A stretch of 64,000 bases of DNA from Mycobacterium montefiorense (lineage in GTDB: Bacteria > Actinomycetota > Actinomycetes > Mycobacteriales > Mycobacteriaceae): positions 362,876 through 426,875 of the forward strand of contig NZ_BFCH01000007.1 of the NCBI RefSeq assembly GCF_003112775.1, read 5' to 3'. Each line of letters starts with the position of its first letter. The stretch's first letter is position 1. The notes beneath the pieces were generated by a model that did no database searches, was not told the DNA's origin, and saw only the letters and a list, made by a program, of their open reading frames with translations. Positions 29,938-39,768 of this stretch are shown here, piece after piece. Made by a program: the position numbers and the translations under genes.

Positions 29938-30633
29938 TCATCCCACCATGGCTGACAGGGTGTTCCGAGGCGGCCAGAGTGGCTGCGGCACTTCGATTCC
30001 GAACGGCTTGCCCCAACCGTTTCGAGATGAAACCTCGTGCACCGGATGGCGATTGGCCGCGACGCCCCACTTGCCCGACGGATAACCCAGGGTCAGCATG
30101 GCCGACATCTTCCAGCCTTCGGCAACCGGCACGCCCAGTAACTCGTTCACCCTGTCCTCGAAATTGCGGAGCACCATCGTCATGACACCGCCGACGCCCT
30201 CGGCTCGGGCGGCGAGCAACACACTCCAGATCGCCGGGTAGATGTTGGCACCGCCGAGGTCGTCGATGGCGAAGACGAATAGCAACAGGGGGATTTCTTC
30301 GAAATGGTCAGCCAGGTAATCCCCCGAGCCTTTCATTCGACGCATCGTGTCGGCGTGAGCGGCCGGGTCCGCCCCGGGCGCTGTCGCAACCATCGGTCCC
30401 GTGCCCGTTTTGAACTTGTCGTATTCCAGGGCGCGGGCCTGGCGGAACAGCTGGGCGAACTCGCGGATGAGTTCGCGATCGTCAACGGCCAGGAAGTGCC
30501 AGCGTTGGGTATTACCCCCGTTGGGAGCGCGAACGGCCGCGTCGAGAATGCGGGCCTGCGTATCCAGCGGAATCGGATCCGGCCGCAACCGGCGCATCAT
30601 CCTGGTGGTGTAAAGACCTTCATAGATGTCCAT
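29938..30633 (-). CDS. Nitroreductase-family flavoprotein
   Basis: 231 residues starting MDIYEGLYTTRMMRRLRPDPI. The N-terminal FMN-phosphate region is RMMRRLRPDP, followed by AAVRAPNGGNTQRWHFLAV, a hallmark of the family. A C-terminal part with LTLGYPSGKWG also fits. It is probably an FMN-dependent NAD(P)H oxidoreductase of the cytosol with unknown substrate. It starts ten bases after the HD-domain gene ends, so the two share an mRNA. Confidence 0.88.
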   Translation of the reverse strand: MDIYEGLYTTRMMRRLRPDPIPLDTQARILDAAVRAPNGGNTQRWHFLAVDDRELIREFAQLFRQARALEYDKFKTGTGPMVATAPGADPAAHADTMRRMKGSGDYLADHFEEIPLLLFVFAIDDLGGANIYPAIWSVLLAARAEGVGGVMTMVLRNFEDRVNELLGVPVAEGWKMSAMLTLGYPSGKWGVAANRHPVHEVSSRNGWGKPFGIEVPQPLWPPRNTLSAMVG

Positions 30634-30643
30634 TTCGCTGCTC

Positions 30644-31294
30644 CTATTCGGGCCAGCTGTTGCCCACGATGATGTCGACGAAGTTGTCGCGGATGAATGC
30701 GGGGTCGAAGTGCGCAAGTACGTCGTCGTTGACCGTGCCGAAGGTGCTGTGCGGGCGGTGCTTCATCCCGTCGTTGAACGCCGTCAGGATGCGCTGCTTG
30801 AAATTCGGGCGCGGATGGACAGCGGTGACTGCGGCAAGAGCCTCGGGTGAAAGCTCGTCGCGGTCGATGCCCAGCACGTCGGTTTCGACACCGGCAGTGA
30901 CCAGAGCGACTTCGGGTGCCAGGAACTCGGGGATGCCGGGAGTGGTGTGCAACGCGATGCTCAGCCACACCTTGTCGGCGTCGGCCTGATCAACGTCGCG
31001 CTCCAACAGGAACTTCCGTGCCGCATTGGCGCTGTCCACCTCGAAGCGCAGCTGCGAAGTCCGGTATCGCTCGGTGAGACCCAGGTCGTGGAACATCGCT
31101 CCGGCGTAAAGCAACTCCAGGTTTGGCTCCAGCCCCCGGCGGCGCCCCTGCAACGCAGCGAAGAGGAATACCCGGCGGGAGTGGTCAAAGAGCAAGTCGT
31201 CTTCGGCCTCGCGGATGACCTCGGTGATCTCGCGTACCAGTGCAGTGTCGGGTATCGCGATGCCGGCAATGGTGTCCATCAACTGAATATCCAT
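30644..31294 (-). CDS. HD-domain hydrolase, cyanamide hydratase-like
   Basis: 216 residues. HD-type metal ligands are FDHSRRVFLFA (His about 38), AGAMFHDLGL (HD about 69-70) and a later LHTTPGIPEFLAPE. These resemble HD proteins of the cyanamide hydratase type rather than signalling phosphodiesterases. GGAGG lies six bases before the ATG. First gene of a three-gene operon divergent from a GlxA-type regulator. The natural substrate is unknown; a small nitrile-, cyanamide- or aldehyde-like compound is a guess from the family. Confidence 0.8.
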   Translation of the reverse strand: MDIQLMDTIAGIAIPDTALVREITEVIREAEDDLLFDHSRRVFLFAALQGRRRGLEPNLELLYAGAMFHDLGLTERYRTSQLRFEVDSANAARKFLLERDVDQADADKVWLSIALHTTPGIPEFLAPEVALVTAGVETDVLGIDRDELSPEALAAVTAVHPRPNFKQRILTAFNDGMKHRPHSTFGTVNDDVLAHFDPAFIRDNFVDIIVGNSWPE

Positions 31295-31399
31295 GAGTTG
31301 CCTCCTGGTGTGGTCTTGCTAGCGAGTGTGCGACGTCGCGAGCCAACCGGCCTATGTCGTTCCAGCCGTCTTTTCCACAGAAAGGGACACAATGACTTC

Positions 31400-32371
31400 G
31401 TGGCCGAAGCCGGAGCGCGTTCGCGAGTGGTAGTAATCGTCGTCTTCGACGAGGTGACGCTGTTAGACGTCGCGGGAGCGGGAGAAGTGTTCGTCGAGGC
31501 CAACCGGTTCGGCGCCGACTATCAGCTCAAAATCGCGTCGCTGGACGGCAGCGACGTGAAGACCTCGATCGGCACCCCGTTGGGTGTCACCGACAGCATC
31601 TCGTCGATCGATTCCGCCGACACCGTTCTGGTCGCCGGCAGCGACAGCCTGCCCGGGCGGGCGATCGATCCCGCGCTCGTCGAGGCCATCAGGGCTCTGT
31701 CGGCGCGGACCCGGCGCCTGGCCTCCATTTGCACGGGGTCGTTCCTCCTCGCGCAGGCCGGCTTGCTCCGCGGCCGCCGCGCCACCACCCACTGGCACGA
31801 CACCCGGCTACTGGCCCGGGCCTTCCCCGACACCGCCGTCGAGCCGGACGCGATCTTCGTCCGCGACGGCGATGTCTTCACCTCGGCCGGTATTTCGTCG
31901 GGCATCGACCTGGCGCTGGCGCTGGTCGAAATGGATTACGGCACCGAGCTGGTGCGCGACGTGGCCCGGTGGTTGGTCGTCTACCTCAAACGCGCCGGTG
32001 GGCAATCGCAATTCTCGGTGCTGGTCGAGGCCGATCCGCCGCCGGGTTCGCCGCTACGTACGGTCACCGATGCGATCACCGCCGATCCCGCTCGCGACCA
32101 CAGCGTCAAGAAGCTCGCGGCGCGGGCATCGTTGAGTACCCGTCAGCTCACCCGGTTGTTTCAGGCCGAACTGGGGATGACGCCGGCTCGCTACGTCGAG
32201 TTGGTGCGCGTCGATTTCGCCCGTGCCGGCCTGGAATCCGGCCGCACCGTGACCGAGGCCGCGCACCTGGCCGGCTTCGGCAGCAGCGAAACGTTGCGGC
32301 GGGTATTCGCCAGCCACCTGGGTATCAGCCCGAAGGCCTACCGGGATCGGTTCCGCACGGCCTGCGCGTGA
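31400..32371 (+). CDS. GlxA-type AraC transcriptional regulator (DJ-1/PfpI + HTH)
   Basis: About 323 residues from GTG 31400; GTG 31427 is an alternative. The N-terminal DJ-1/PfpI-like domain (VVIVVFDEVTLLDVAGAGEV; ASICTGSFLLAQAGLL at the nucleophile-elbow position) is followed by an AraC HTH at about 215-320 (LSTRQLTRLFQAELGMTP, AAHLAGFGSSETLRRVF). The DJ-1 part is usually a sensor in this class. It diverges from the HD/nitroreductase/cupin operon and is the likely activator of it, with sites in 31295-31399. The frame is open far upstream, through the HD gene, but that is antisense shadow. Confidence 0.88.
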   Translation: MAEAGARSRVVVIVVFDEVTLLDVAGAGEVFVEANRFGADYQLKIASLDGSDVKTSIGTPLGVTDSISSIDSADTVLVAGSDSLPGRAIDPALVEAIRALSARTRRLASICTGSFLLAQAGLLRGRRATTHWHDTRLLARAFPDTAVEPDAIFVRDGDVFTSAGISSGIDLALALVEMDYGTELVRDVARWLVVYLKRAGGQSQFSVLVEADPPPGSPLRTVTDAITADPARDHSVKKLAARASLSTRQLTRLFQAELGMTPARYVELVRVDFARAGLESGRTVTEAAHLAGFGSSETLRRVFASHLGISPKAYRDRFRTACA

Positions 32372-32384
32372 AAGTTGCTGTAGC

Positions 32385-33284
32385 TCAACTAAAATCGGTT
32401 GGTATCAGCAGATCCGAGAGTCCGACGCGATGCAGCATCTCGGCCTTGAGCCGATCGAGTACGGCGAAGCCGACGTCGGCGCCGTCCTGGGACGGATCGA
32501 TGGTAACCCGGAACGGGCGCTTGCCGAATGGCGTGTCGACCACGTCGACCAACGCGTCCGCAACCTCGGCCACATCGGCGTCGGCGGGCACGATGGCGTT
32601 GAAGGCCTGCTGCACTCGGGTTCCGAAGTCCGGATAGGGGCCCTGTTCGTATTCGTCCACCACGGCCTGGTCACCGGGCGTGCCGGCATTGGCAAAGTGG
32701 TTGGTACCACTGGTAAATGCGCCGGGCACGATGATCGAAGTCTCGATGCCCCACCGGGTCAGCTCGCGTGCATAGGACACGGCCAGCGAATCCATCGCGG
32801 CCTTGGCTGCGAAGTACGGCGCCAGATACGGCGGCGTGCCCCCGGCGGAGCTGCTGCTGGACACCCACACCAGCAGACCTCGCTGCTGGCGTCGCATGTG
32901 CGGCAGCACAGCCTTGTTGACCCGTTGTGTGCTGACCACATTGATGTCGTAGAGCTGCGCGATCTGTTCGGGCGTAAACGCCTCGGCCGGGCCGAACACC
33001 ATGTGGCCCGCGTTGTGCACCAGCACATCGATGCGGCCATTGGCGCTGACAACTTCTTGGATCGCGGTATCAATCGAAGGCTGCGACTGCACATCCATTT
33101 CCACGGTCCGCAGGTCGACGCCGTTCTCCTTGGCGAAGTTGCCGGCAGCCTGAACCTGGGATGCGTTGCGGCCCTTGATGTCACGCATTGACGCGTAGAC
33201 CGTGTGGCCGGCGCGCGCCAACGCTTCGGCGCTCAGCCGGCCAAAACCGCTCGATGCGCCGGTAACCACGATGACGTGACCCAT
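32385..33284 (-). CDS. Short-chain dehydrogenase/reductase
   Basis: 299 residues. Classical SDR features: TGASSGFGR (residues 8-16) for the NAD(P) site, NAG in VLVHNAGHMVFG, the catalytic Ser in VWVSSSSSAGG, and Tyr/Lys in YLAPYFAAKAAMD. The cytosolic oxidoreductase has an unknown substrate. It is convergent with the AraC gene and ends 13 bp from it. It begins 6 bp after the stop of the UPF0182 gene on the same strand, so it probably shares its mRNA. Confidence 0.9.
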   Translation of the reverse strand: MGHVIVVTGASSGFGRLSAEALARAGHTVYASMRDIKGRNASQVQAAGNFAKENGVDLRTVEMDVQSQPSIDTAIQEVVSANGRIDVLVHNAGHMVFGPAEAFTPEQIAQLYDINVVSTQRVNKAVLPHMRRQQRGLLVWVSSSSSAGGTPPYLAPYFAAKAAMDSLAVSYARELTRWGIETSIIVPGAFTSGTNHFANAGTPGDQAVVDEYEQGPYPDFGTRVQQAFNAIVPADADVAEVADALVDVVDTPFGKRPFRVTIDPSQDGADVGFAVLDRLKAEMLHRVGLSDLLIPTDFS

Positions 33285-33290
33285 GGCGCG

Positions 33291-36275
33291 CTACTTGGTG
33301 TTGTTGTACTTGGTGATGGCGTCGTCGAGCCGCTGCAGCGCGGCGCCGTAGCCGGCGAAATCACCCTTCTTCTGGGCGTCCCGGGCCGCGTTGATCTGGG
33401 TCTGAATGTCCTGTAGGGCAGCGGCTTTGGCCGGCGATAAGGTCGACGATCCGTCCGGAGCGGGCGGCACCGCCGTCGGCGGCGGCGGCGATCCCGGTGG
33501 CCCGGCCTGTGGCGTGGGTGGACCGGCAGGCGGGCTCTGCGGCGCACCCCCGTCGGTAGGAACGATCCCCGTCGCGGCCGCACCCGCACCGGGCCCGAAC
33601 AACCCGGTGAGCGCGTCGCCGACGGTCGGGCCGTAGCCGATCTTGTCGTTGTACATCATCGCAACACGGATCAACCGCGGGTACGACGAGGCGGCATCGC
33701 TGGCCCCCGGAGAGGCGTAAACCGGTTCGACGTACAGCAGCCCACCCTGAGCAACCGGCAGCGTCAGCAAGTTGCCCCACCGTATTCGGTTCTGGTTGTC
33801 TCGCCCGATCACACCGAGATCCTGGGACACCGCCGGGTCGGTGGTGATCGCGTTATTGGCCAGCTTCGGACCGTTGACCTGACCCGGGATCGTCAGCACC
33901 GTGATCTTGCCGTAGGTCGCCGGATCGGAGCTGGCGCTGATGTAGGCGGCGAGATAATCACGCTTGAACCTGTTCATCGCGCTCGTCAGCTGATACGAAG
34001 ACGTATTGTCGTTCTTCGCAATGTTTTTCGCGACGATGTAATACGGCGGCTGATAGCTGCTGGCTGTCGGGTTCGGGTCCAGCGGCACATCCCAGAAATC
34101 CGAAGTGGAGAAGAACGTCACGGGGTCGTTGACGTGATACTTCGCCAGCAGCATCCGCTGCACCTTGAACAGGTCCTCGGGATACCGCAAGTGCTCGGCG
34201 AGCTCGGGGCTGATGTCACTCTTGGGCTTGACCGTCCCCGGAAAGACCTGCATCCAGGCCTTCAGCACCGGATCCTGCTCGTCTTGCTGGTAAAGCGTCA
34301 CGGTCCCGTCGTAGGCGTCCACCGTGGCCTTCACCGAGTTGCGGATGTAGGAGACCTGCTTGTCGGGACCCAGCTTGTTGAACGCCACCTCGGTCGAGTC
34401 GGCGGTCGCGGATTCCAAGGAAGTCAGCTCGGAATACGGGTAGTTGTCCAACGTGGTGTAGCCGTCGATGATCCACACCAGGCGCTTGTTGACGATCGCC
34501 GGGTACACCGAGCTGTCGGTCGTGAGCCACGGCGCCACCGCCTCCACCCGCGCTGCCGGATCGCGGTTGAACAGAATCTTGCTGTTGGAGCCGATCACGC
34601 TGGAAAACAGGAAGTTTCGCTCGGCGAACTTGGCGGCGAACACGCTGCGGGATAGCCAATCGCCGATCGGGACTCCCCCGATCCCGGTGTAGGTGTAATT
34701 CTTGGTTTCGGTGTTGGTCTCGTAGTCGTATTCGCGGTCGGCGCCGCTTTTCCCGACGATCGCGTAGTCGGCCGAGGTGTTGGAGATTACGGGTCCGAAG
34801 TAGATACGCGGTTGATCGAGCGGTGCCGGTCCGTCGGACACGACGCTGCCGTTGGCGCCGACGACGTTGGCGAGAAACTCCGGGTAACCGCCGTTTTGGG
34901 TGGGATCGTTGGCGATGCCACGCACCGTGTTGGCCGGAGACGCGATGAATCCGTTGCCGTGGGTGTAGACGGTATGCCGGTTGATCCAGTCGCGCTGATT
35001 GTCGATAAGCCTGTCCGGGTTGAGTTCTCGGGCCGCGACCACGTAATCACGCAACGAGCCGTTGCGATCCAGGTAGCGGTCGATGGACAGCTGGTCGGGG
35101 AAGTAGTAGAAGTTCTTGCCCTGCTGGAACTGGGTGAAGGCCGGGCTGATGATCGTCGGGTCGAGCAACCGGATGTTCGAGGTCGTCGCGCGGTCGGCCG
35201 CGACCTGCTGGGCGGTGGCCTGGCCGTCGCCGCTGTAGTTGCGATACGTCACCTGATCGGACGTCAGCCCATACGCTTCCCGCGTCGCGGTGATACTTCG
35301 GCCGATGTATTCGCTTTCCTTTTGCGCGGCATTAGGTCTCACGCTGATCTGCTCGACGATCAACGGCCAGCCGGCGCCCACGATCAACGACGACAGCAAC
35401 AACAGAACCAGGCCGATCGCCGGAATCCGCAAGTCGCGCAGCACGACCGCGGAAAAGACCGCGGCGGCACAAATCACCGCGATCGCCATCAGGATCAGCT
35501 TCGCCGGCAACACCGCGTTGATATCGGTGTATCCGGCACCGGTGAACGGCTTGCCGCCGCGCGTGTGCGACAACAGCTCGAAGCGGTCCAGCCAATAGGC
35601 AAGGGCCTTGAGTAACACCAGGGTGCCGATCAGGCTGACCAGCTGAATCCGCGCCGAGCGACTCAGCGCGCCGGTACGGCCGGACAGCCGGATGCCGCCA
35701 AAGATGTAGTGCGCCAGCAGGTTCGCCACGAACGCCAGGAACACCGACACAAACAGGTAGCTGAGCGCCAGCCGATAGAACGGCAGCTCGAATGCGTAGA
35801 AGCCCAGGTCCTTACCGAACTGCGGATCCCTGATCCCAAAGTCTTGGCCGTGCAAGAACAGCTGAATGCGCACCCAGTAGCTCTGCGCGATGATGCCGGC
35901 CAGCAGCCCGATCGTCGCCGGGACACCGATGGCGACCAACCGCAGCCGCGACATGACCGCGGTGCGATATCTGGCCACCGGATCGTTGTCGTTGCTCGGG
36001 ACGAACACCGGGCGGGTGCGGTAGGCCACCGCAAGCCCGGCGAACACGATGCCGCCGACCAGCAGGCCGGCGATCAGGAACACCACGATGCGGGTCACCA
36101 GGACGGTAGTGAACACCGAGCGGTACCCGAGCTCCCCGAACCACAACCAGTCGACGTAGGCGTCGATGAGTCGCGGGCCGGCAAGCAGCAACGCGATCAC
36201 ACCAAGCGCGATCAAGATCAGAATCCGGCTGCGCCGGGTCAGCTTCGGCATCCTTGCGGTGGGCCGCATCCCCAC
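33291..36275 (-). CDS. UPF0182 large membrane protein (Rv3193c homologue)
   Basis: 994 residues, as in M. tuberculosis (about 992). The N-terminus [19 protein letters not shown] is followed by about seven membrane helices in the first 310 residues, then a large extracytoplasmic domain with the family stretch [18 protein letters not shown], and a Pro/Gly/Ala-rich tail (about 890-940) before a helical end. The function of UPF0182 proteins is not established. It follows the PDZ protease gene by 71 bp on the same strand. Confidence 0.93.
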   Translation of the reverse strand: MGMRPTARMPKLTRRSRILILIALGVIALLLAGPRLIDAYVDWLWFGELGYRSVFTTVLVTRIVVFLIAGLLVGGIVFAGLAVAYRTRPVFVPSNDNDPVARYRTAVMSRLRLVAIGVPATIGLLAGIIAQSYWVRIQLFLHGQDFGIRDPQFGKDLGFYAFELPFYRLALSYLFVSVFLAFVANLLAHYIFGGIRLSGRTGALSRSARIQLVSLIGTLVLLKALAYWLDRFELLSHTRGGKPFTGAGYTDINAVLPAKLILMAIAVICAAAVFSAVVLRDLRIPAIGLVLLLLSSLIVGAGWPLIVEQISVRPNAAQKESEYIGRSITATREAYGLTSDQVTYRNYSGDGQATAQQVAADRATTSNIRLLDPTIISPAFTQFQQGKNFYYFPDQLSIDRYLDRNGSLRDYVVAARELNPDRLIDNQRDWINRHTVYTHGNGFIASPANTVRGIANDPTQNGGYPEFLANVVGANGSVVSDGPAPLDQPRIYFGPVISNTSADYAIVGKSGADREYDYETNTETKNYTYTGIGGVPIGDWLSRSVFAAKFAERNFLFSSVIGSNSKILFNRDPAARVEAVAPWLTTDSSVYPAIVNKRLVWIIDGYTTLDNYPYSELTSLESATADSTEVAFNKLGPDKQVSYIRNSVKATVDAYDGTVTLYQQDEQDPVLKAWMQVFPGTVKPKSDISPELAEHLRYPEDLFKVQRMLLAKYHVNDPVTFFSTSDFWDVPLDPNPTASSYQPPYYIVAKNIAKNDNTSSYQLTSAMNRFKRDYLAAYISASSDPATYGKITVLTIPGQVNGPKLANNAITTDPAVSQDLGVIGRDNQNRIRWGNLLTLPVAQGGLLYVEPVYASPGASDAASSYPRLIRVAMMYNDKIGYGPTVGDALTGLFGPGAGAAATGIVPTDGGAPQSPPAGPPTPQAGPPGSPPPPTAVPPAPDGSSTLSPAKAAALQDIQTQINAARDAQKKGDFAGYGAALQRLDDAITKYNNTK

Positions 36276-36346
36276 TGGCTACGCTCCCTGATCAATGTGG
36301 CCGGGACGGTCACAACTGTACGCACCGCAACACGCGGAATCGCAGG

Positions 36347-37369
36347 CTAACAACTCGGTGCCTGACCTCCTTGTTGGATCGCGTGTAGCGCGTCCACGGC
36401 TTGACCGAGAGTCTCTACCTTGATCAAGCGCAAACCGTGCGGGTTGTCCGAGGTCGCTTCATAGCAATTCTTAGCGGGCACCAGGAATACCGTGGCGCCC
36501 GCTTCCTGGGCGGCCACCATTTTGTGCGTGATGCCACCGATCTGGCCGACCTTGCCGTCGGACGTGATCGTTCCGGTCCCCGCGATAAACGTCGAGCCGG
36601 CCAGATCGCCGGTGGTCAGCTTGTCGACGACCGCCAGGCTGAACATCAGGCCGGCCGACGGCCCGCCCACGTTGGCGAGGTTGAAGTCCACCGAGAACGG
36701 CGCCCACGGCGCATCGAGCACCGCGACACCCAGGAAGCCGTAGTCGCGGTCCTTGTTTGTGCCCAGCGTGATCTGCGCGACGCCGGCCGGTTCGTTCTTG
36801 CGACGGAAGTCGATCGTCACCTCCTGGCCGGGCTTGGTGTTCTTCAGCAATCCGGTGAACTGCTCGACATTGACCACCGGGGTGCCGTTGACCGCGTCGA
36901 TCGCATCACCGGCCTTCAGCTTGCCCGTCGATGGACCGGTGTCGGTGACGGTCGCGACGGTGACCGCGGGTGCGAATTTCAGATAGCCCAGGGCGGCATA
37001 GGCAGCGCTGTCCTCGGAATCTTTGAAGTCGGCGGTGTTGGCCTTGTCGACGTCGTCGCGGGACTTGCCGGGCGGGTAGATCAGATCGCGCGGTACCAGC
37101 TGTTCCTGGCCGGAGAACCACAGCGTGAGGGCTTCGCCCAGGGTCAGATCGTCGCGCTGGGACACCGTCGTCATGTTCAGATGGCCAGTGGTCGGGTGGG
37201 TCTGGGTGCCTTCGATCGCGACCACCTGCTTGCCGTCTACCTCACCAAGCGTGTCGAAAGTGGGTCCGGGGCCCAGCGAGACAAACGGCACCGTCACCAC
37301 CGCGAGCAACACGCCGAAGACCAGAATCGGCACCAGCGCGACCATCAAGGTGAGAATCCGCCTGTTCAC
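36347..37369 (-). CDS. PDZ / Lon-type (S16) membrane-anchored protease (Rv3194c homologue)
   Basis: 340 residues from GTG. One N-terminal helix (about 5-30), then an extracytoplasmic PDZ domain (about 130-200: TGKLKAGDAIDAVNGTPV) and a Lon-like protease domain. The catalytic Ser lies in GGPSAGLMFSL and the Lys in GGITHKMVAAQEAG, so the Ser-Lys dyad is complete. Likely a cell-envelope quality-control protease. It diverges from the Rv3195-type gene. Confidence 0.92.
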   Translation of the reverse strand: MNRRILTLMVALVPILVFGVLLAVVTVPFVSLGPGPTFDTLGEVDGKQVVAIEGTQTHPTTGHLNMTTVSQRDDLTLGEALTLWFSGQEQLVPRDLIYPPGKSRDDVDKANTADFKDSEDSAAYAALGYLKFAPAVTVATVTDTGPSTGKLKAGDAIDAVNGTPVVNVEQFTGLLKNTKPGQEVTIDFRRKNEPAGVAQITLGTNKDRDYGFLGVAVLDAPWAPFSVDFNLANVGGPSAGLMFSLAVVDKLTTGDLAGSTFIAGTGTITSDGKVGQIGGITHKMVAAQEAGATVFLVPAKNCYEATSDNPHGLRLIKVETLGQAVDALHAIQQGGQAPSC

Positions 37370-37465
37370 GCCGCTTACCCTAACCGGACACCGCTGCGGC
37401 TCGTTCAGCTACAAGCGTGACGGCGGATGGATCCTTCTGTTCCCGCGGTGGGTACCGTTGGGGTT

Positions 37466-38833
37466 ATGGCTGACCTGCCTTTCGGCTTCAATTCCGGAGA
37501 GGACCCCGAGCGCGACAAGCACGGGAAGAACGATCCCGAGTCCGGCTCGGGCGCGTCAGACCCGCTCGGCGCATTCGGCATGGGCGGGGATTTCAACATG
37601 GGTGACCTGGGCCAGATCTTCACGCAGCTGGGTCAGATGTTTTCCAACGCGGGCACGATGCCCGGCGGTGGCACCCCGTCGGGACCCGTCAACTACGAAC
37701 TGGCCCGGCAGGTCGCGTCCAGCTCGATTGGATTCGTCGCTCCGATCCCCGCCGCGACGAACTCGGCGATCGCCGACGCGGTACACCTCGCCGACACTTG
37801 GCTCGACGGCGTCACCGCGCTGCCCGCCGGCACCACCAAGGCGATCGGCTGGAGTCCCAGCGACTGGGTGGACAACACTCTGGAGACCTGGAAGCGGCTG
37901 TGCGACCCGATGGCTCAACAGATCTCGACGGTGTGGGCGTCTTCGCTGCCCGAAGAGGCCAAGGGCATGGCAGGCCCGCTGATGGCGATGATGTCGCAGA
38001 TGGGCGGCATGGCGTTCGGCTCGCAGCTGGGCCAGGCCCTGGGCCGGTTGTCCCGGGAGGTGTTGACGTCAACCGACATCGGTCTGCCCCTGGGCCCCAA
38101 GGGCGTGGCGGCGATCATGCCGGAAGCTGTCGAAGCGTTCGCCGCCGGACTCGAGCAGCCCCGCAGCGAGATCATGACGTTCCTGGCCGCCCGTGAGGCC
38201 GCCCACCACCGGCTGTTCAGCCACGTTCCCTGGTTGGCCAGCCAGCTGCTGGGCGCCGTCGAGGCCTACGCGATGGGCATGAAGATCGACATGAGCGGGA
38301 TCGAGGAGCTGGCGCGCGACTTCAACCCCGCCTCGCTGTCCGATCCGGCCGCGATCGAAAACCTGCTCGGCCAAGGCGTTTTCGAGCCCAAAGCAACGCC
38401 CGCGCAGACCCAGGCGCTGGAACGGCTGGAGACGCTGCTCGCGCTGATCGAAGGCTGGGTGCAGGTCGTCGTGACCGCGGCCCTGGGCGACCGGATTCCG
38501 GGCGCGGCCGCACTCAGTGAAACGCTGCGCCGACGTCGCGCCAGCGCAGGCCCGGCCGAGCAGACGTTCGCCACGCTGGTCGGCCTGGAGCTGCGGCCGC
38601 GCAAGCTGCGGGAGGCCGCCGCATTGTGGGAGCGCCTGACCGAAGCCGCGGGAGCCGACGTCCGTGACCGCGTGTGGCAACACCCCGATCTGTTGCCGGG
38701 CGCCGAGGATCTCGACGAGCCGGCCGGCTTCATCGACGGGGTCATCGGCGGTGACACCTCCGGTATCGACGAAGCGATCGCGCGACTCGAGCAGGACGAC
38801 TCGGGTTCTGACGGCGGCTCCGCGGATAACTGA
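37466..38833 (+). CDS. DUF2342 putative zinc metalloprotease/hydrolase (Rv3195 homologue)
   Basis: 455 residues from ATG 37466. It has the family pattern: a Gly/Asp-rich N-terminus, a helical core with PLMAMMSQMGGMAFGSQLGQ, and the His motif AREAAHHRLFSHVPW near residue 250 that is taken as the metal site. The acidic C-terminus ends in DDSGSDGGSADN. The activity of the family is not proven. It diverges from the PDZ protease gene. Confidence 0.9.
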   Translation: MADLPFGFNSGEDPERDKHGKNDPESGSGASDPLGAFGMGGDFNMGDLGQIFTQLGQMFSNAGTMPGGGTPSGPVNYELARQVASSSIGFVAPIPAATNSAIADAVHLADTWLDGVTALPAGTTKAIGWSPSDWVDNTLETWKRLCDPMAQQISTVWASSLPEEAKGMAGPLMAMMSQMGGMAFGSQLGQALGRLSREVLTSTDIGLPLGPKGVAAIMPEAVEAFAAGLEQPRSEIMTFLAAREAAHHRLFSHVPWLASQLLGAVEAYAMGMKIDMSGIEELARDFNPASLSDPAAIENLLGQGVFEPKATPAQTQALERLETLLALIEGWVQVVVTAALGDRIPGAAALSETLRRRRASAGPAEQTFATLVGLELRPRKLREAAALWERLTEAAGADVRDRVWQHPDLLPGAEDLDEPAGFIDGVIGGDTSGIDEAIARLEQDDSGSDGGSADN

Positions 38834-38942
38834 TCAGGCCGGCTGCCGCCTTATTGGAATTGTGTTAAATTCAGCCCCCGCTGTTTGCTGAGCGGTGCTA
38901 GTTTGTCGACCAACCAATTGTCCGACTGGCCTTGGCGGCAAC

Positions 38943-39704
38943 ATGTTCAACTCCCGGATTGCAACCGCGCTGCGCACTGCTTTGGTTTGCGCGTCTGTCG
39001 GCGTGGCCAACATTTCGTTGGTCTCGGCGTGCGGTACGGCGCCGCCATCGGTGCACGCGACGACGTCACCTGCTCCCCCCGCCGGCAGCACATCGGGCAA
39101 CCCGCCCGCGACGGCCAAGGCGAGCGCCAGCGGTGTATACGGCGACCCGGCGGCGGCCGCCAAGTATTGGGTGCAGCAGTCGACCGAGGACACTTGTGGG
39201 CTGGCTTCGGTGGCCGACGTCGTCGGTGAGGTCACCGGCAACGCTCCGACGGAGCAGCAGATCATCAAGGTGGCACAGAACACTCCCTCGTCGATCCGCG
39301 ACGGCCCGATCTACCTGCCCACCGGCGACCCCGGCCACGAAACCGAGAAGGGTGGCATCGATGCGGCCGACACCGTCGTGCTGCTCGAGCACTACGGCGT
39401 GAAATCGCGCATGACCTGGGACAAAAACCCCGACGAGGTGACTCTGCCCGCGCTAGAGGGGTACCTCGGCGCCAACCGTAAGCTCATTGCCTGGGTCAAT
39501 GGGGGAACCATCTTGGACAGCAACGATCAGCGTAAAACGGCCGATCACTTGCTCGTTGTCACCGGGATCGACACCAACAACGAGACCGTTCACCTCAACG
39601 ACCCCTACGCCGACTCCGGCGACACGAAGGTCAGCATCGCGAGATTCATGACCGCTTGGAAAACCGGGCAGCAAACGGTCATCGTCACCGCGCCGACCAG
39701 CTGA
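38943..39704 (+). CDS. C39-like peptidase lipoprotein
   Basis: 253 residues. A lipoprotein signal ends at LVSAC (residues 26-30), so Cys30 would be lipidated. A Thr/Ser/Ala/Pro-rich linker follows (30-70), then a papain-like C39 domain: Cys in TEDTCGLASVADVV (about 84) and His in DHLLVVTGID (about 215). It is probably anchored outside the plasma membrane, where it could cleave peptides or bind them. It sits alone between the Rv3195 and Rv3196 equivalents. Confidence 0.85.
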   Translation: MFNSRIATALRTALVCASVGVANISLVSACGTAPPSVHATTSPAPPAGSTSGNPPATAKASASGVYGDPAAAAKYWVQQSTEDTCGLASVADVVGEVTGNAPTEQQIIKVAQNTPSSIRDGPIYLPTGDPGHETEKGGIDAADTVVLLEHYGVKSRMTWDKNPDEVTLPALEGYLGANRKLIAWVNGGTILDSNDQRKTADHLLVVTGIDTNNETVHLNDPYADSGDTKVSIARFMTAWKTGQQTVIVTAPTS

Positions 39705-39768
39705 CCCCCGGCGGCTCTGTGGATAACTGATCGAGGCAGCTGCCACGGCCGTGGCACAGTCTGGATCC

